A stretch of 64,000 nucleotides of DNA from Chloroflexi bacterium AL-N1 (GTDB taxonomy: Bacteria > Chloroflexota > Chloroflexia > Chloroflexales > Roseiflexaceae). Under the pieces are notes generated by a model. That model was not told where the DNA came from. It ran no database searches and saw only the letters and a list, made by a program, of their open reading frames with translations. Position numbers and translations under genes: made by a program. The stretch's first letter is position 1, and each line of letters starts with the position of its first letter. The DNA is taken from assembly GCA_013122435.1 (NCBI GenBank), contig WYDT01000004.1, positions 186,001-250,000 on the forward strand, read 5' to 3'. This document shows positions 36,753 through 45,321 of the stretch, in pieces.

Positions 36753-37418
36753 ATGAGTCAACTGATCGAAGCATTTATTCTGGGCAACGGCGCCATTCTC
36801 GGCAATGTGTGTATGTTGCCCCTCTATCCGGGGCTGATCGCCTTTCTGGCGGGAAATGCCAACAATGAGCGGGCGGCGAAGGCAACCGGATGGCTGGGCG
36901 CACTGGTGCTGGGGGGCATCCTGAGCATGATGACGTTGCTGGGGCTAGTAGTCTTCCTGTTGCAACAGTCCTTTGGCGCATTGCTTCCCATTGTGTTGCC
37001 AATCATCTATGGTGTCGTGATTTTGCTGGGAGTGCTCATGCTGATCGGGCTCAATCCGTTTGCTAAGCTGGCAACTGCTCAGGCTCCAGTGCTCCAAAAC
37101 CCCTTTGCAACGGCCTATGTCTATGGCCTGTTGCTCGGTCCAATGACCCTCCCCTGCACTGGCCCACTGATCGTAAGTGCGTTTGTGCTGGGGACTGGAA
37201 GTGTCGCCTCGCTGGCGGATGGTTTGATCTACTTCTTTGTCTTTGGGCTGGGGTTTGGCTGGCCACTGGTGTTGCTGCCACTCCTTGCCTTGCCAGCCCA
37301 ACGCCGCTTCACCCAGTGGCTCTCGCAACGCTACACGTTGCTTGGTCAGCTATCAGGGGTGTTGCTGGTCGGTATTGGACTGTTTGGGATCTGGACCGAG
37401 GTATTGCCTAATTTGTAG
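36753..37418 (+). CDS. CcdA/DsbD-type thiol-transporting membrane protein
   Basis: 221 residues with six membrane helices. The two redox Cys lie at the places expected for CcdA: helix 1 (GNVCMLPLYPGLIAFL) and helix 4 (GPMTLPCTGPLIVSAF). CcdA carries reducing equivalents from cytoplasmic thioredoxin to extracytoplasmic partners. The thioredoxin lipoprotein directly upstream is the obvious partner. Electrons could serve cytochrome c maturation or copper-site assembly. Confidence 0.85.
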   Translation: MSQLIEAFILGNGAILGNVCMLPLYPGLIAFLAGNANNERAAKATGWLGALVLGGILSMMTLLGLVVFLLQQSFGALLPIVLPIIYGVVILLGVLMLIGLNPFAKLATAQAPVLQNPFATAYVYGLLLGPMTLPCTGPLIVSAFVLGTGSVASLADGLIYFFVFGLGFGWPLVLLPLLALPAQRRFTQWLSQRYTLLGQLSGVLLVGIGLFGIWTEVLPNL

Positions 37419-37435
37419 AGCTGCCCTGGAATCAC

Positions 37436-37487
37436 AGCACGGGGCTCAAGCCTCGTGCTCGGAGGACCGCCCCGCTGGTGCGGGCAT
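37436..37487. repeat. REP-like palindromic repeat after ccdA
   Basis: AGCACGGGGCTCAAGCCTCG with TGCT forms an inverted repeat (AGCACGGGGCT / AGCCTCGTGCT), followed by GACCGCCCCGCTGGTGCGGG. Wording is shared with the repeats at 27.7, 28.0 and 57.4 kb. It may also terminate the thioredoxin-ccdA transcript. Confidence 0.55.
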
Positions 37488-37661
37488 ACTCTACCCAAGA
37501 CCATAAACAACAGGTGTGTCATAGGACCTTGATGATGCGGAAACTACCTGTTTAAGCGGGTAGATACATATAGCCCGCTGATTAAACGGTGTGTGGATGG
37601 TGGCTGCTGGCCTTAATGTCAGTCTTGATAATCAGTTGTTTGATTTGGTTATTTGCGGAGT

Positions 37662-38147
37662 TTATCTTATGCCTACCAATGTGTCTGCAATAAAGTCGTG
37701 GACGCTGCGTCGCCCGCGAGTGAGAAACACCACGGCAAGATAGATTACTAGCAACAGATTGGCCATAATCAGCAGAGTTTGTTGAGGGACAGTGAACTGC
37801 TGCGAGTTGGTAGCAAACACCAAGACCATGTGGGTTAACTCCCAGGGAAGTAATTTGATCGCGGTGCGTGCAAAGGCTCGCCCGAGACTGATCCGCTGAC
37901 CAGCAATGTCTGACACAAACACATTGAGTAGACGTTTTCCTGGTGTTGCACCACGCCGCGACTGGTGGCTGAGAATAAAGTAACTCCACGCAGGCAACGA
38001 GAAACTCAGCACAGCAGCGCGCCAGATTGCCAGACCCTCCTGTGGTGTCCCAAGCAGCCAGACCATGAGCAGGCTTAGCGGCCCCAGAATGCTAAACAGG
38101 ATGAGAATATCGATGCTGTAGGCTGCTATACGGCGAAAGATGAGCAT
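37662..38147 (-). CDS. RDD family membrane protein
   Basis: 161 residues from ATG 38147 with AAAGGACAC. The N-terminal LIFRRIAAYSIDILILFSIL gives the Arg and Asp of the RDD signature. RRGATPGKRLLNVFVSD is the T-P-G-K-x-L motif, and the last Asp is in VHDFIADTLVG. Three to four membrane helices are visible. The function of RDD proteins is mostly unknown; some are linked to ion antiport. Confidence 0.8.
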   Translation of the reverse strand: MLIFRRIAAYSIDILILFSILGPLSLLMVWLLGTPQEGLAIWRAAVLSFSLPAWSYFILSHQSRRGATPGKRLLNVFVSDIAGQRISLGRAFARTAIKLLPWELTHMVLVFATNSQQFTVPQQTLLIMANLLLVIYLAVVFLTRGRRSVHDFIADTLVGIR

Positions 38148-38780
38148 GCTTGTGTCCTTTGGAATTGTTGTGTGAGACTGAAGCTTTGTATTGGAAACAC
38201 AATGCACCTAGTGTGTTATAACGCAACCGCCTTGTAGAATGCAAATCCCACGTTCGAGATGTGAAAAGTGGAACTCAAGCCTTTGCGTACTCTGCCGCAT
38301 GCGACAAGACCAAGCGACCAAGCGCGAGACTATCCACAAAGCATCTGGTTGTTCAAACAATGCCGATATCAGCAACAGATCATTGCTCCTTGAACATCAT
38401 GTGAGCCCACGGAACACCTACTGTTCCCTACTATCAACATACCACGATATCCGCCCCCATCCATTTCTTCGACCTCCCACGCTCCTTGCGGGTCCCTAGG
38501 ACACAGCGCCTGGGCTGGGAGTCTGGTTTGACACCCACCCTGATAGAAATCTCACTGCCGATGGGCCGTCACTACAGCGGGTAACGGGCACGACTACATC
38601 GAAGCTGATGGCGGAAGATTAAGGTTGGTGGAACATAAGGTAGGTATAATTGGTACATGTGGCCCATCATGCCACTAGCCTATGCAGTCTCTCGCAGATC
38701 CCTGGGAAACAGCACCTGGGCCTGGGATCAAAACCCCGTGCTCAGAGCATCTTTACAATGCAATGAAGTGAGTAAAGTAT
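38148..38780. other. Intergenic stretch with repeat fragments
   Basis: About 630 bases with no supportable gene. Two related segments, ACACAGCGCCTGGGCTGGGA (about 38500) and AACAGCACCTGGGCCTGGGA (about 38710), look like diverged copies of one repeat. The rest may be degraded coding DNA. Confidence 0.35.
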
Positions 38781-39179
38781 TCATAGCCCACTGCTTGAGC
38801 AGCGGGCGACTTGGTTATCAGACCCAACGCCATTGGTGTTTGCCACAGACTGCTGCGAAAGATGTTGATGAACAGGTATGCCATGTACGCGAATCAATCG
38901 TGATACTTCTGCTGAAGTTCTTTTCTCGTTTGCTTGAGCGTGTTTTTGCTTATTCTCAACAATAATGCGTAAAGCAATTTCATCTTCTGCTGTTCTTTGC
39001 TCGACAGCCTGAGCATAGTGCCGCTGCTTTCGATATTCTGAAATGGCGTGTTGGATGATTTCATCTGTGTTTGTTCTATCAAGTACACGTAGTAATACAA
39101 GTATTAAGGCTAGTGCAAAACCTGTTATGATTAAAGTCACAGCTTGGTCTGGTATAAGAGCATTAGATATAGAAGACAC
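38781..39179 (-). CDS. Small membrane-anchored protein with coiled coil; C-terminus encoded by a repeat
   Basis: 132 residues from GTG 39179, which directly follows the TGA of the upstream gene (translational coupling). One N-terminal membrane helix (AVTLIITGFALALILVLLRV) is followed by a charged helical region (IIQHAISEYRKQRHYAQAVE, ALRIIVENKQKHAQANEKRT). The last codons (NQVARCSSSGL) come from a REP-like palindrome at 38786-38807, so the original C-terminus may have been replaced. Function unknown. Confidence 0.5.
   Translation of the reverse strand: MSSISNALIPDQAVTLIITGFALALILVLLRVLDRTNTDEIIQHAISEYRKQRHYAQAVEQRTAEDEIALRIIVENKQKHAQANEKRTSAEVSRLIRVHGIPVHQHLSQQSVANTNGVGSDNQVARCSSSGL
38786..38807. 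repeat. REP-like palindrome inside the 3' end of a gene
   Basis: GCCCACTGCT-TG-AGCAGCGGGC, followed by GAC. It matches the perfect palindrome at 43961-43982 (GCCCGTCGCT-CA-AGCGACGGGC, also followed by GAC) in size, arms and flank. Confidence 0.6.
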
Positions 39180-39602
39180 TCAAAGGGGAATGCTTAATAC
39201 AGGTAGCAAAATTCTCATTGGTCCGCTACCTTTACTAACATCAGCTTGTCGATCTAAGTTGTCAATTTCTGGTTTTGTAAATATATCCGGTTTCGCAATA
39301 AACTCTTGCATGACTAAATGTATATATTGATGATTATCGATATCTCGACTCAAGTCTTCGAACCACAGCATAGATACTTTTAGTGTAACAATTATTATTG
39401 CCCCCAATCCAAATGCAAACGCTGCTCTCTCAAGAGGATTTGATGAGACAAACAACAATAATATTGAACAGCCAGAGAAAAATATGAATAATATCACGGA
39501 AATAATTGTCCATAATTTGCCTTCCTTTTTCTTTCGCTCACTATCAATAAGTTTATGCAACTCATCGTAAGGAAACCTATTCATAGAATTCGACTTGCTC
39601 AT
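39180..39602 (-). CDS. Small two-helix membrane protein, unknown
   Basis: 140 residues from ATG 39602, with CGAAAGGTTGGGAG before it. Two membrane helices are clear (LWTIISVILFIFFSGCSILL; AAFAFGLGAIIIVTLKVSML). A soluble C-terminal part follows (FIAKPDIFTKPEIDNLDRQA). It abuts the next membrane protein gene, forming a two-gene operon. Base composition is lower in GC than its surroundings, which may mean recent acquisition. I recognise no family. Confidence 0.55.
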   Translation of the reverse strand: MSKSNSMNRFPYDELHKLIDSERKKKEGKLWTIISVILFIFFSGCSILLLFVSSNPLERAAFAFGLGAIIIVTLKVSMLWFEDLSRDIDNHQYIHLVMQEFIAKPDIFTKPEIDNLDRQADVSKGSGPMRILLPVLSIPL

Positions 39603-39768
39603 CTCCCAACCTTTCGATATTGCATAAAAACTATGTGCTACTGTAGATACGTATAACTACGCTGTGACGTTTCACCATTGCCGCATTTGACACCACTACC
39701 CGACTTGGGTGTACAATGCCTCGACACAACCGCAATAACTACCGCAACACCTAGAAATGAGCCGTTGA

Positions 39769-41316
39769 ATGAAGGATCAATGTGTCTCGGTCTGGATTTT
39801 GGGCGACCAACTCCTCCGCAACCATCCGGCGCTGGTGCAGGCCACCAAAACTGTTGGTATCAAGCACATACAAGTAGTGCTGATCGAGAGCGATGGGCGC
39901 ATTGCCCAGCAGCCGTACCACCGCAAGAAACTCGTTTTACTGCTCAGTGCCATGCGCCACTATGCCGCAGCATTGCACGAACAAGGCTACCAGGTTGATT
40001 ACGTGCACGCGGCAGATTTCCTCGTCGGTCTGCGTCAGCACATCGAGACGCACCAACCAACCCGCATAATGACCATGGCCGCGAGTGAGTACCACACACG
40101 TCGCTTTCAAGAGGCGGGTCTCGCCGACGGGCTTGGCCTTCCGGTCGATGTCCTGCCCAACACTCAATTTCTGGTTGGGCGCTTTGATCCACATCCTGAA
40201 CCAAAGCCGGGCAAACGCTATGTGATGGAGAACTTCTATCGGGCGATGCGGCGATACTTCGATGTGCTGATGGATGGGGACAAGCCTGCTGGCGGTGAGT
40301 GGAACTACGACAAACATAACCGTGAGCCATTGCCAAAGCATATTGAGCAGCCAACTATCCCTGCATACTCATCCGATGCTATCACACAGGAAGTTATACA
40401 ACAGGTCGCAAGCTATGAACACGCGACCGGCACTCTTGAAAACTTCAACCTTGCGGTGACCCACGAGCAAGCCCAGCAGGCCCTGACCGACTTTATCGAA
40501 CAGCGATTACACGATTTTGGACCGTATGAAGACGCAATGAGCACTCGGCACCCCACACTCTTTCATTCGGTGCTTTCGCCTTATATCAACATAGGACTAC
40601 TGGAGCCACTGGAGATGGTGCAGGCAGCCGTCGAAGCGTACGAACAGGACCAGGCACCGATCAACTCGGTCGAGGGTTTTGTGCGGCAGGTGCTGGGATG
40701 GCGTGAATATATCTACTGGCAATACTGGCAACAGATGCCTGATTTGTATAAGGCCAACGACTGGAATGCCACGCGCCCGCTGCCGCAAATGTTCTGGGAT
40801 GGCCAGACGGAGATGAATTGCATCAAACACGTGGTGTCGCGGGCGATTGAGACGGGCTACAATCACCACATTGAGCGTTTGATGATTATCTGCAACTTCT
40901 GTATGTTGGCGGGAATCAATCCGCAACAAGTCAACGACTGGTTTCTGGCCTTCTATATCGATGCCTACGATTGGGTTATGCAACCGAATGTGATCGGGAT
41001 GGGGCTCAACGCCGATGGTGGACGAATTGCCACCAAACCGTACATCTCATCGGCAAACTATATCAACAAGATGAGCAACTACTGCGGTGGATGTCGTTTC
41101 AAGCACAAGCAACGGGTTGGCGAAGAGGCATGTCCATTTAATTTTCTCTATTGGCACTTTCTCATTACCCATGAAAAGAAACTCAGAGCCAACCCTCGTT
41201 TCGGACCAAGTATTCTGGGTGTTGGTCGCATCGATTCGACTGAACGAGAAGCAATCCAGCGACAGTCTGAACACTTTCTGGCTAAGCTGGAGTACTACAA
41301 AACAACCTCAGAATGA
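39769..41316 (+). CDS. FeS bacterial cryptochrome/photolyase (PhrB-type, (6-4) photolyase family)
   Basis: 515 residues from ATG 39769. The N-terminal Rossmann-like domain (VSVWILGDQLLRNHPALVQA) binds the lumazine-type antenna in this family. The FAD and DNA-binding helical domain contains GFVRQVLGWREYIYWQYW. The iron-sulfur ligands are visible: C378 in ICNFCMLAG, C439 and C442 in YCGGCRF, and C455 in EACPFN. Their spacing matches Agrobacterium PhrB (438/441/454). The expected job is light-driven repair of (6-4) photoproducts. It heads a light-related neighbourhood with a DUF2256 gene and a split photolyase 1-2 kb downstream. Confidence 0.9.
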   Translation: MKDQCVSVWILGDQLLRNHPALVQATKTVGIKHIQVVLIESDGRIAQQPYHRKKLVLLLSAMRHYAAALHEQGYQVDYVHAADFLVGLRQHIETHQPTRIMTMAASEYHTRRFQEAGLADGLGLPVDVLPNTQFLVGRFDPHPEPKPGKRYVMENFYRAMRRYFDVLMDGDKPAGGEWNYDKHNREPLPKHIEQPTIPAYSSDAITQEVIQQVASYEHATGTLENFNLAVTHEQAQQALTDFIEQRLHDFGPYEDAMSTRHPTLFHSVLSPYINIGLLEPLEMVQAAVEAYEQDQAPINSVEGFVRQVLGWREYIYWQYWQQMPDLYKANDWNATRPLPQMFWDGQTEMNCIKHVVSRAIETGYNHHIERLMIICNFCMLAGINPQQVNDWFLAFYIDAYDWVMQPNVIGMGLNADGGRIATKPYISSANYINKMSNYCGGCRFKHKQRVGEEACPFNFLYWHFLITHEKKLRANPRFGPSILGVGRIDSTEREAIQRQSEHFLAKLEYYKTTSE

Positions 41317-41342
41317 TGCTACAATACTGCGATGTTGTAGCA
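41317..41342 (+). terminator. Hairpin after the FeS photolyase gene
   Basis: TGCTACAA and TTGTAGCA form an 8-bp perfect stem right after the TGA stop. There is no T-run, so termination is only suggested. Confidence 0.4.
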
Positions 41343-41434
41343 GACATACAAGTACTTCGTCACTTTGTGATATAATGTACATACTCTAAAACGAATAAGT
41401 TTTCCCCTGCTTAACGCACTAGGAAGGCAGATCT

Positions 41435-42394
41435 ATGAAATTAAACCGCTTTGCAGTATTTGCATGGGGTGTCCTTGCATATAATATCGCAGTGATTCTG
41501 TGGGGCGCGTTTGTCCGTGCGACTGGTTCGGGTGCCGGATGTGGTCGACACTGGCCCGCCTGTAATGGTGTTGTCATTCCTCGAGCACCTTCGGTTGAGA
41601 CGATGATTGAGTTTACCCATCGCGCGACCAGCGGTATCGCCATGTTACTGGTATTTGGCCTGATTATATGGGCGTTTCGGGCTTATCCCAAGAAACACCG
41701 TGTCCGTTTTGGTGCGATGCTCTCTACAATTTTTATTATCATTGAGGCGTTGCTCGGTGCGGGATTAGTATTGCTGGGATTGGTTGCTGACGACTCCTCT
41801 ATCGCACGGGCAATCGCAATGGCGGTTCATCTTATGAACACATTTATTTTGCTTGGAGCACTGAGTCTGACCGCCTGGTGGGCTTCGGGCGGTCAGCCTG
41901 TCCAGCTACGTGGCCGTGGTGCAATCACCTGGCTCTATGGCATAGCATTTGCCGCAACGCTCTTCCTTGGTGCGAGTGGCGCTATCGCAGCACTGGGAAA
42001 TACTCTTTTCCCGCCTGAGTCATTGGCGCAAGGACTACGACAAGATTTTTCGCCCACAGCGCACTTTCTGGAGCGGTTACGCATCTTCCATCCCATTATT
42101 GCGATATTGACAGGCGCCTATCTTATTGTGCTGGCGTTTTTTAGTAGTTCGCGATATCCCGACCTTGGCACCCAAAAATTTGCGTATGCCCTCACGGCAA
42201 TGTTTGTACTGCAAGTTGCTATTGGTGCTTTCAATATTATATTTCAAGCACCAGTCTGGATGCAGCTTGTCCATCTGTTCATGGCGGATATCGTCTGGAT
42301 CCTTCTGGTGCTTACGGCTGCAACGGCTTTTGCCCAACCAGAAAAAACCATATATAGCAGACAACCTGCCATGGCCGAGATCCATGCAACGTAA
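41435..42394 (+). CDS. ctaA: Heme A synthase (COX15/CtaA family)
   Basis: 319 residues from ATG 41435 with AGGAAGGCAG. Eight membrane helices are visible. Heme-ligand His and motifs match CtaA: VRATGSGAGCGRHWPACNG (with the Cys pair of the outer loop), EFTHRATSG, AVHLMNTFILLG, RIFHPIIAILTG and QLVHLFMADIVW. The enzyme oxidises heme O to heme A for aa3-type oxidases, implying aerobic respiration. No ctaB or oxidase genes are in the window. A strong terminator follows. Confidence 0.9.
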   Translation: MKLNRFAVFAWGVLAYNIAVILWGAFVRATGSGAGCGRHWPACNGVVIPRAPSVETMIEFTHRATSGIAMLLVFGLIIWAFRAYPKKHRVRFGAMLSTIFIIIEALLGAGLVLLGLVADDSSIARAIAMAVHLMNTFILLGALSLTAWWASGGQPVQLRGRGAITWLYGIAFAATLFLGASGAIAALGNTLFPPESLAQGLRQDFSPTAHFLERLRIFHPIIAILTGAYLIVLAFFSSSRYPDLGTQKFAYALTAMFVLQVAIGAFNIIFQAPVWMQLVHLFMADIVWILLVLTAATAFAQPEKTIYSRQPAMAEIHAT

Positions 42395-42422
42395 TCGTGC
42401 GTAGTAACAGATCGATGTGGGG

Positions 42423-42455
42423 ACCAGCGATGCACTCAACATCGCTGGTTTTTTG
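42423..42455 (+). terminator. Rho-independent terminator of ctaA
   Basis: ACCAGCGATG and CATCGCTGGT form a 10-bp perfect stem with a 7-base loop, followed by six T. Confidence 0.9.
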
Positions 42456-42465
42456 GCTAGAGGAT

Positions 42466-42613
42466 ATGATGCGCAGCGTGAAAAAAGAACATCTCCCAAG
42501 TCAAACTTGTCTGGTGTGGACGCCCCTTCACATGGCGTAAGAAATGGGCGAAAGTCTGGGATGAGGTCAAATACTGCAGTGATGCCTGTCGTAGACGCCG
42601 TAGCAATAAGTAG
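42466..42613 (+). pseudogene. DUF2256 gene with a 2-nt deletion
   Basis: The frame begins at ATG 42466 behind AGAGGAT and reads [17 protein letters not shown], then needs a shift at about 42519-42523 to continue [20 protein letters not shown] and [12 protein letters not shown] to TAG 42611-42613. The expected GTGTGTGG reads GTGTGG, so two bases of a GT repeat are missing. DUF2256 proteins are about 50-residue, four-Cys zinc-ribbon-like proteins often encoded beside photolyase or cryptochrome genes, as here. Sequencing error or recent slippage would both fit. Confidence 0.75.
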
Positions 42614-42616
42614 CGA

Positions 42617-42647
42617 GACCTGAAAGGTTTCTAAAGCCTTTCAGGTC
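42617..42647. promoter_or_regulatory. Perfect hairpin before the split photolyase gene
   Basis: GACCTGAAAGG and CCTTTCAGGTC form an 11-bp perfect stem with a 9-base loop, 16 bp before the start of the FAD-domain gene and after the DUF2256 stop. It could attenuate transcription or block the ribosome site. It may also be a dispersed repeat. Confidence 0.5.
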
Positions 42648-42662
42648 TGGTAAAACATTATT

Positions 42663-43472
42663 ATGACCAACCAACGTAATCTTCGGCGTGACTTTGCTAG
42701 CCGTGAAGAACTGATCGCTTATGTACGTGAACAATTCCCTGCTGCTACCAAAGTAGATGACCATGTCAGCACAACTATCGGTGGGCGGAAGGCTGCCAAA
42801 AAGCAATTGCGAACCATCCAGCCGGGGCAATATGCCAAATCGCGCAACTTCATGAATGGTGCTGTGACGCGACTATCGGCTTACATTCGGTATGGTGTGT
42901 TGGGCCTCGCGGAAGTGCGCGATACGGCGTTGCGGCGAGCACGCAACAAGAGTGAAACCCAGAAATTTATCAATGAGTTAGGCTGGCGTGATTACTGGCA
43001 GCGTCTGTATGCTCAGATGGGTGATGGAATCTGGCAGGACCGTGAACCGTATAAAACGGGCTACTCAGCCCGCTCCTACGCTAATGAACTGCCCGAAGAC
43101 ATCCGGGAGGGAAGCACTGGGCTCAGATGTATCGATGCTTTTAGCCAGGAACTACGCGAAACCGGCTATCTGCATAACCATGCGCGTATGTGGATCGCCG
43201 CCTATGTGGTGCATTGGCGACGGGTACGGTGGCAGGCTGGGGCGCGTTGGTTTCTTGAGCACTTGCTTGATGGTGATCCAGCGAGCAATAATCTTTCGTG
43301 GCAGTGGGTGGCAAGCACCTTGAGCCATAAACCGTATTTCTTTAACCGTGATAATCTCGAACGCTACACCGACGCAGTTTATTGCCGTGATTGCCCGCTT
43401 GCAGGCCGCTGCGATTTTGAGGGCAACTACGATGAATTGACACAGAAGCTCTTTCCACACAAGACAGACTAG
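42663..43472 (+). CDS. Photolyase/cryptochrome FAD-binding domain as a separate protein
   Basis: 269 residues from ATG 42663. The protein holds only the helical FAD-binding half of a photolyase: GAVTRLSAYIRYGVLGLAEV, FINELGWRDYWQRLY, GYLHNHARMWIAAYVVHWRR, then LLDGDPASNNLSWQWVASTL with its FAD-contacting Asp/Asn and Trp residues. A Cys pair (YCRDCPLAGRCDF) lies near the C-terminus. The N-terminal Rossmann half is missing here and is encoded by the next gene, 12 bp downstream. The pair should form one light-active flavoprotein, for DNA repair or signalling. Confidence 0.85.
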   Translation: MTNQRNLRRDFASREELIAYVREQFPAATKVDDHVSTTIGGRKAAKKQLRTIQPGQYAKSRNFMNGAVTRLSAYIRYGVLGLAEVRDTALRRARNKSETQKFINELGWRDYWQRLYAQMGDGIWQDREPYKTGYSARSYANELPEDIREGSTGLRCIDAFSQELRETGYLHNHARMWIAAYVVHWRRVRWQAGARWFLEHLLDGDPASNNLSWQWVASTLSHKPYFFNRDNLERYTDAVYCRDCPLAGRCDFEGNYDELTQKLFPHKTD

Positions 43473-43484
43473 AAAGTATACATA

Positions 43485-43961
43485 ATGTCGAATGAACAAT
43501 CCACTGTGGTCTGGGTGCACGGTGATTGTCTGAATCCCGAAGGCCCGGCACTGCAACTACATCCTGATGCACCAGCGATCTGGGTTTGGGATGATGCACT
43601 CCTCGATCAGTGGCAGATTAGCCTCAAGCGGATTGTTTTTATCTACGAGTGTCTGCTTGAATTACCTGTTGTAATTCGGCGTGGTGATGTGGCCGCTGAG
43701 GTGGTGGCTTTTGCAGAGGAACACGGCGCGCAGACAATCGCCACGACCGAGAGCCCTGGCCCACGCTTTCGGGCTATCTGCAAAGACATTGGTCGCAGTG
43801 CCAGGGTGCAGACGCTTCCAGTCGAGCCTTTGATTAACTATGATGGTCACCTTGATCTCAAGCGGTTCTCACGTTACTGGCGGGTGGCAGAGCGCTATGC
43901 GTTTGATCCAACGAAGCCCCAGGCAGTACAGGAGCGTTTTGGTTTTGGTGGGAATGAGTAG
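43485..43961 (+). CDS. Photolyase/cryptochrome N-terminal alpha/beta domain as a separate protein
   Basis: 158 residues from ATG 43485. VVWVHGDCLNPEGPALQLHP and APAIWVWDDALL match the start of the photolyase Rossmann-like domain, followed by YECLLELPVVIRRGDVAAEV and FAEEHGAQTIATTESPGPRF. This domain normally precedes the FAD domain in one chain. Here it is a downstream separate gene, the reverse of the usual order. A C-terminal tail (RFSRYWRVAERYAF) may dock onto the partner. The stop codon runs into a REP palindrome. Confidence 0.75.
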   Translation: MSNEQSTVVWVHGDCLNPEGPALQLHPDAPAIWVWDDALLDQWQISLKRIVFIYECLLELPVVIRRGDVAAEVVAFAEEHGAQTIATTESPGPRFRAICKDIGRSARVQTLPVEPLINYDGHLDLKRFSRYWRVAERYAFDPTKPQAVQERFGFGGNE

Positions 43962-43982
43962 CCCGTCGCTCAAGCGACGGGC
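43961..43982. repeat. Perfect REP-like palindrome
   Basis: GCCCGTCGCT-CA-AGCGACGGGC, 10-bp perfect arms, starting on the last base of the photolyase-domain stop codon. It may act as terminator. Sister copy at 38786-38807. Confidence 0.7.
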
Positions 43983-44050
43983 GACAAGAGCGACGGACTC
44001 AGAAAACGATGCTTATGGAAGTGGTCTACACATCCATGCGGGCATTAGTT

Positions 44051-45148
44051 CTAACGGACGGGCTCATTGCGTGCTGCACCATCCTTGAACATCCAGACCA
44101 CATTGTCTCTCCATAAGTGCATTAACGACCCACCCTCAAATACCTGATAGTTGATGGTTACCGCCTGTTCGTTCTCTAGCGCCCAGCCGATCTTATCCTG
44201 CACCTCAGGTTGCTCGCGCCATACCTTGCCAAAGCCGCGGCGTGGTTCGAATAGGCCATCTGGTGGTGTCAGATCAGCGGTCTCTGGGTCGCCCTCTCGC
44301 CAGGTATCCTCAAATATCTGATAGCTGAGGTTGTTGTTTGGCTCATAGTAGACGGCGACGATGATGGACTGGCCACCGCGCAGATTCACCCAGTACATCT
44401 GGCCACGCTCAAAGCGGGCAGTTGAGCCAGCAGTATCTTCGTAGTCTTGACCAGCAAGTGGGCATCCCAGGGCGCTGGTGCGATTGTACTCGGCATAGTT
44501 CCCTCGTAGTTGCCACATGACGGCGGTAGCACAATGAGTTCCTGTCGGTGTGTTTGCACGGACTTCGTTGCCGAGCAGCCCCAGCAATACGTTGAAAGGT
44601 GGTGCATTCTCAGGATGAAACTCCATGCGGCGGCGCTCGAAATATTGGACAGTGTAGTCTCTCCCATCGATAAATTCGGTGATTTCTGCGGTAACAGGAT
44701 ACCCAAAACGCTCTAATCCACCGTTGTTTTCCCAATAGGCGCGGAAGACACCACACATGTTATAGCCCGTCTCAGGAGAGAAGCGGCAGTCCACACCACG
44801 ATCGGTTTCTCCGCCGAGTGACCAGGATCGTCCGAGCTGTTCTAAACGTTCTGCACCGAGGCGTCCGGCAAGTATACCGATGCCTTCTGCTGAGTGATCT
44901 TCCAATCGGTCCCGCTCAAACCACTGGCCAGGACCAGTCCAGTTCTCAATCGTCATGGTTTCGACCGGGCCAGTGGGGTAGCCAAAGACAGCCAGCCCGC
45001 CGTTGCTTTCCCAGTACTCCCGAATGGGACCACTGATGCAAAAGCCGGTTTCGGGAAAACAGCGCTCATCATTCTGGGCGTGTGTGGTTGCGGTGGGGAG
45101 CATCCCCAGTGCAATCGTGATCATTAGTAGTATAAGTAGCGTTCTCAT
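44051..45148 (-). CDS. Secreted protein with two EYWE-NGG-FGYP repeats
   Basis: 365 residues from ATG 45148 with GGAGGCAC. A signal peptide (LLILLMITIALGMLPTATTHA) is cleaved before QNDERC. Two matching repeats follow: ETGFCISGPIREYWESNGGL-AVFGYPTGPV and ETGYNMCGVFRAYWENNGGL-ERFGYPVTAE, each followed by a conserved QxFER segment (WFERDRLEDH; YFERRRMEFH). This repeat is common in exported Chloroflexota proteins. The C-terminal half has further beta-rich sequence with QPEVQDKIGWAL. It is probably a cell-wall or surface protein; ligand unknown. Confidence 0.7.
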   Translation of the reverse strand: MRTLLILLMITIALGMLPTATTHAQNDERCFPETGFCISGPIREYWESNGGLAVFGYPTGPVETMTIENWTGPGQWFERDRLEDHSAEGIGILAGRLGAERLEQLGRSWSLGGETDRGVDCRFSPETGYNMCGVFRAYWENNGGLERFGYPVTAEITEFIDGRDYTVQYFERRRMEFHPENAPPFNVLLGLLGNEVRANTPTGTHCATAVMWQLRGNYAEYNRTSALGCPLAGQDYEDTAGSTARFERGQMYWVNLRGGQSIIVAVYYEPNNNLSYQIFEDTWREGDPETADLTPPDGLFEPRRGFGKVWREQPEVQDKIGWALENEQAVTINYQVFEGGSLMHLWRDNVVWMFKDGAARNEPVR

Positions 45149-45321
45149 CAAAGTGCCTCCATACATTTGTGATTACTTCTGAGATGAGTATAGAAAATAT
45201 GTTGATGAGTCTCCATGGCGTAGGGATGACATATCGATAGCATGTCGCTGACGGAAGACTTATAAACACATGCAATGCTGATAACAGGCTTATAAACACT
45301 GTTTTAAGTAGTTCTCTGTCT

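Noticed and set aside
43485-43961. Second photolyase gene as an unrelated universal-stress-like protein
   Set aside because: The start (VVWVHGDCLNPEGPAL and IWVWDDALL) fits the photolyase N-terminal domain and it directly follows the FAD domain gene.
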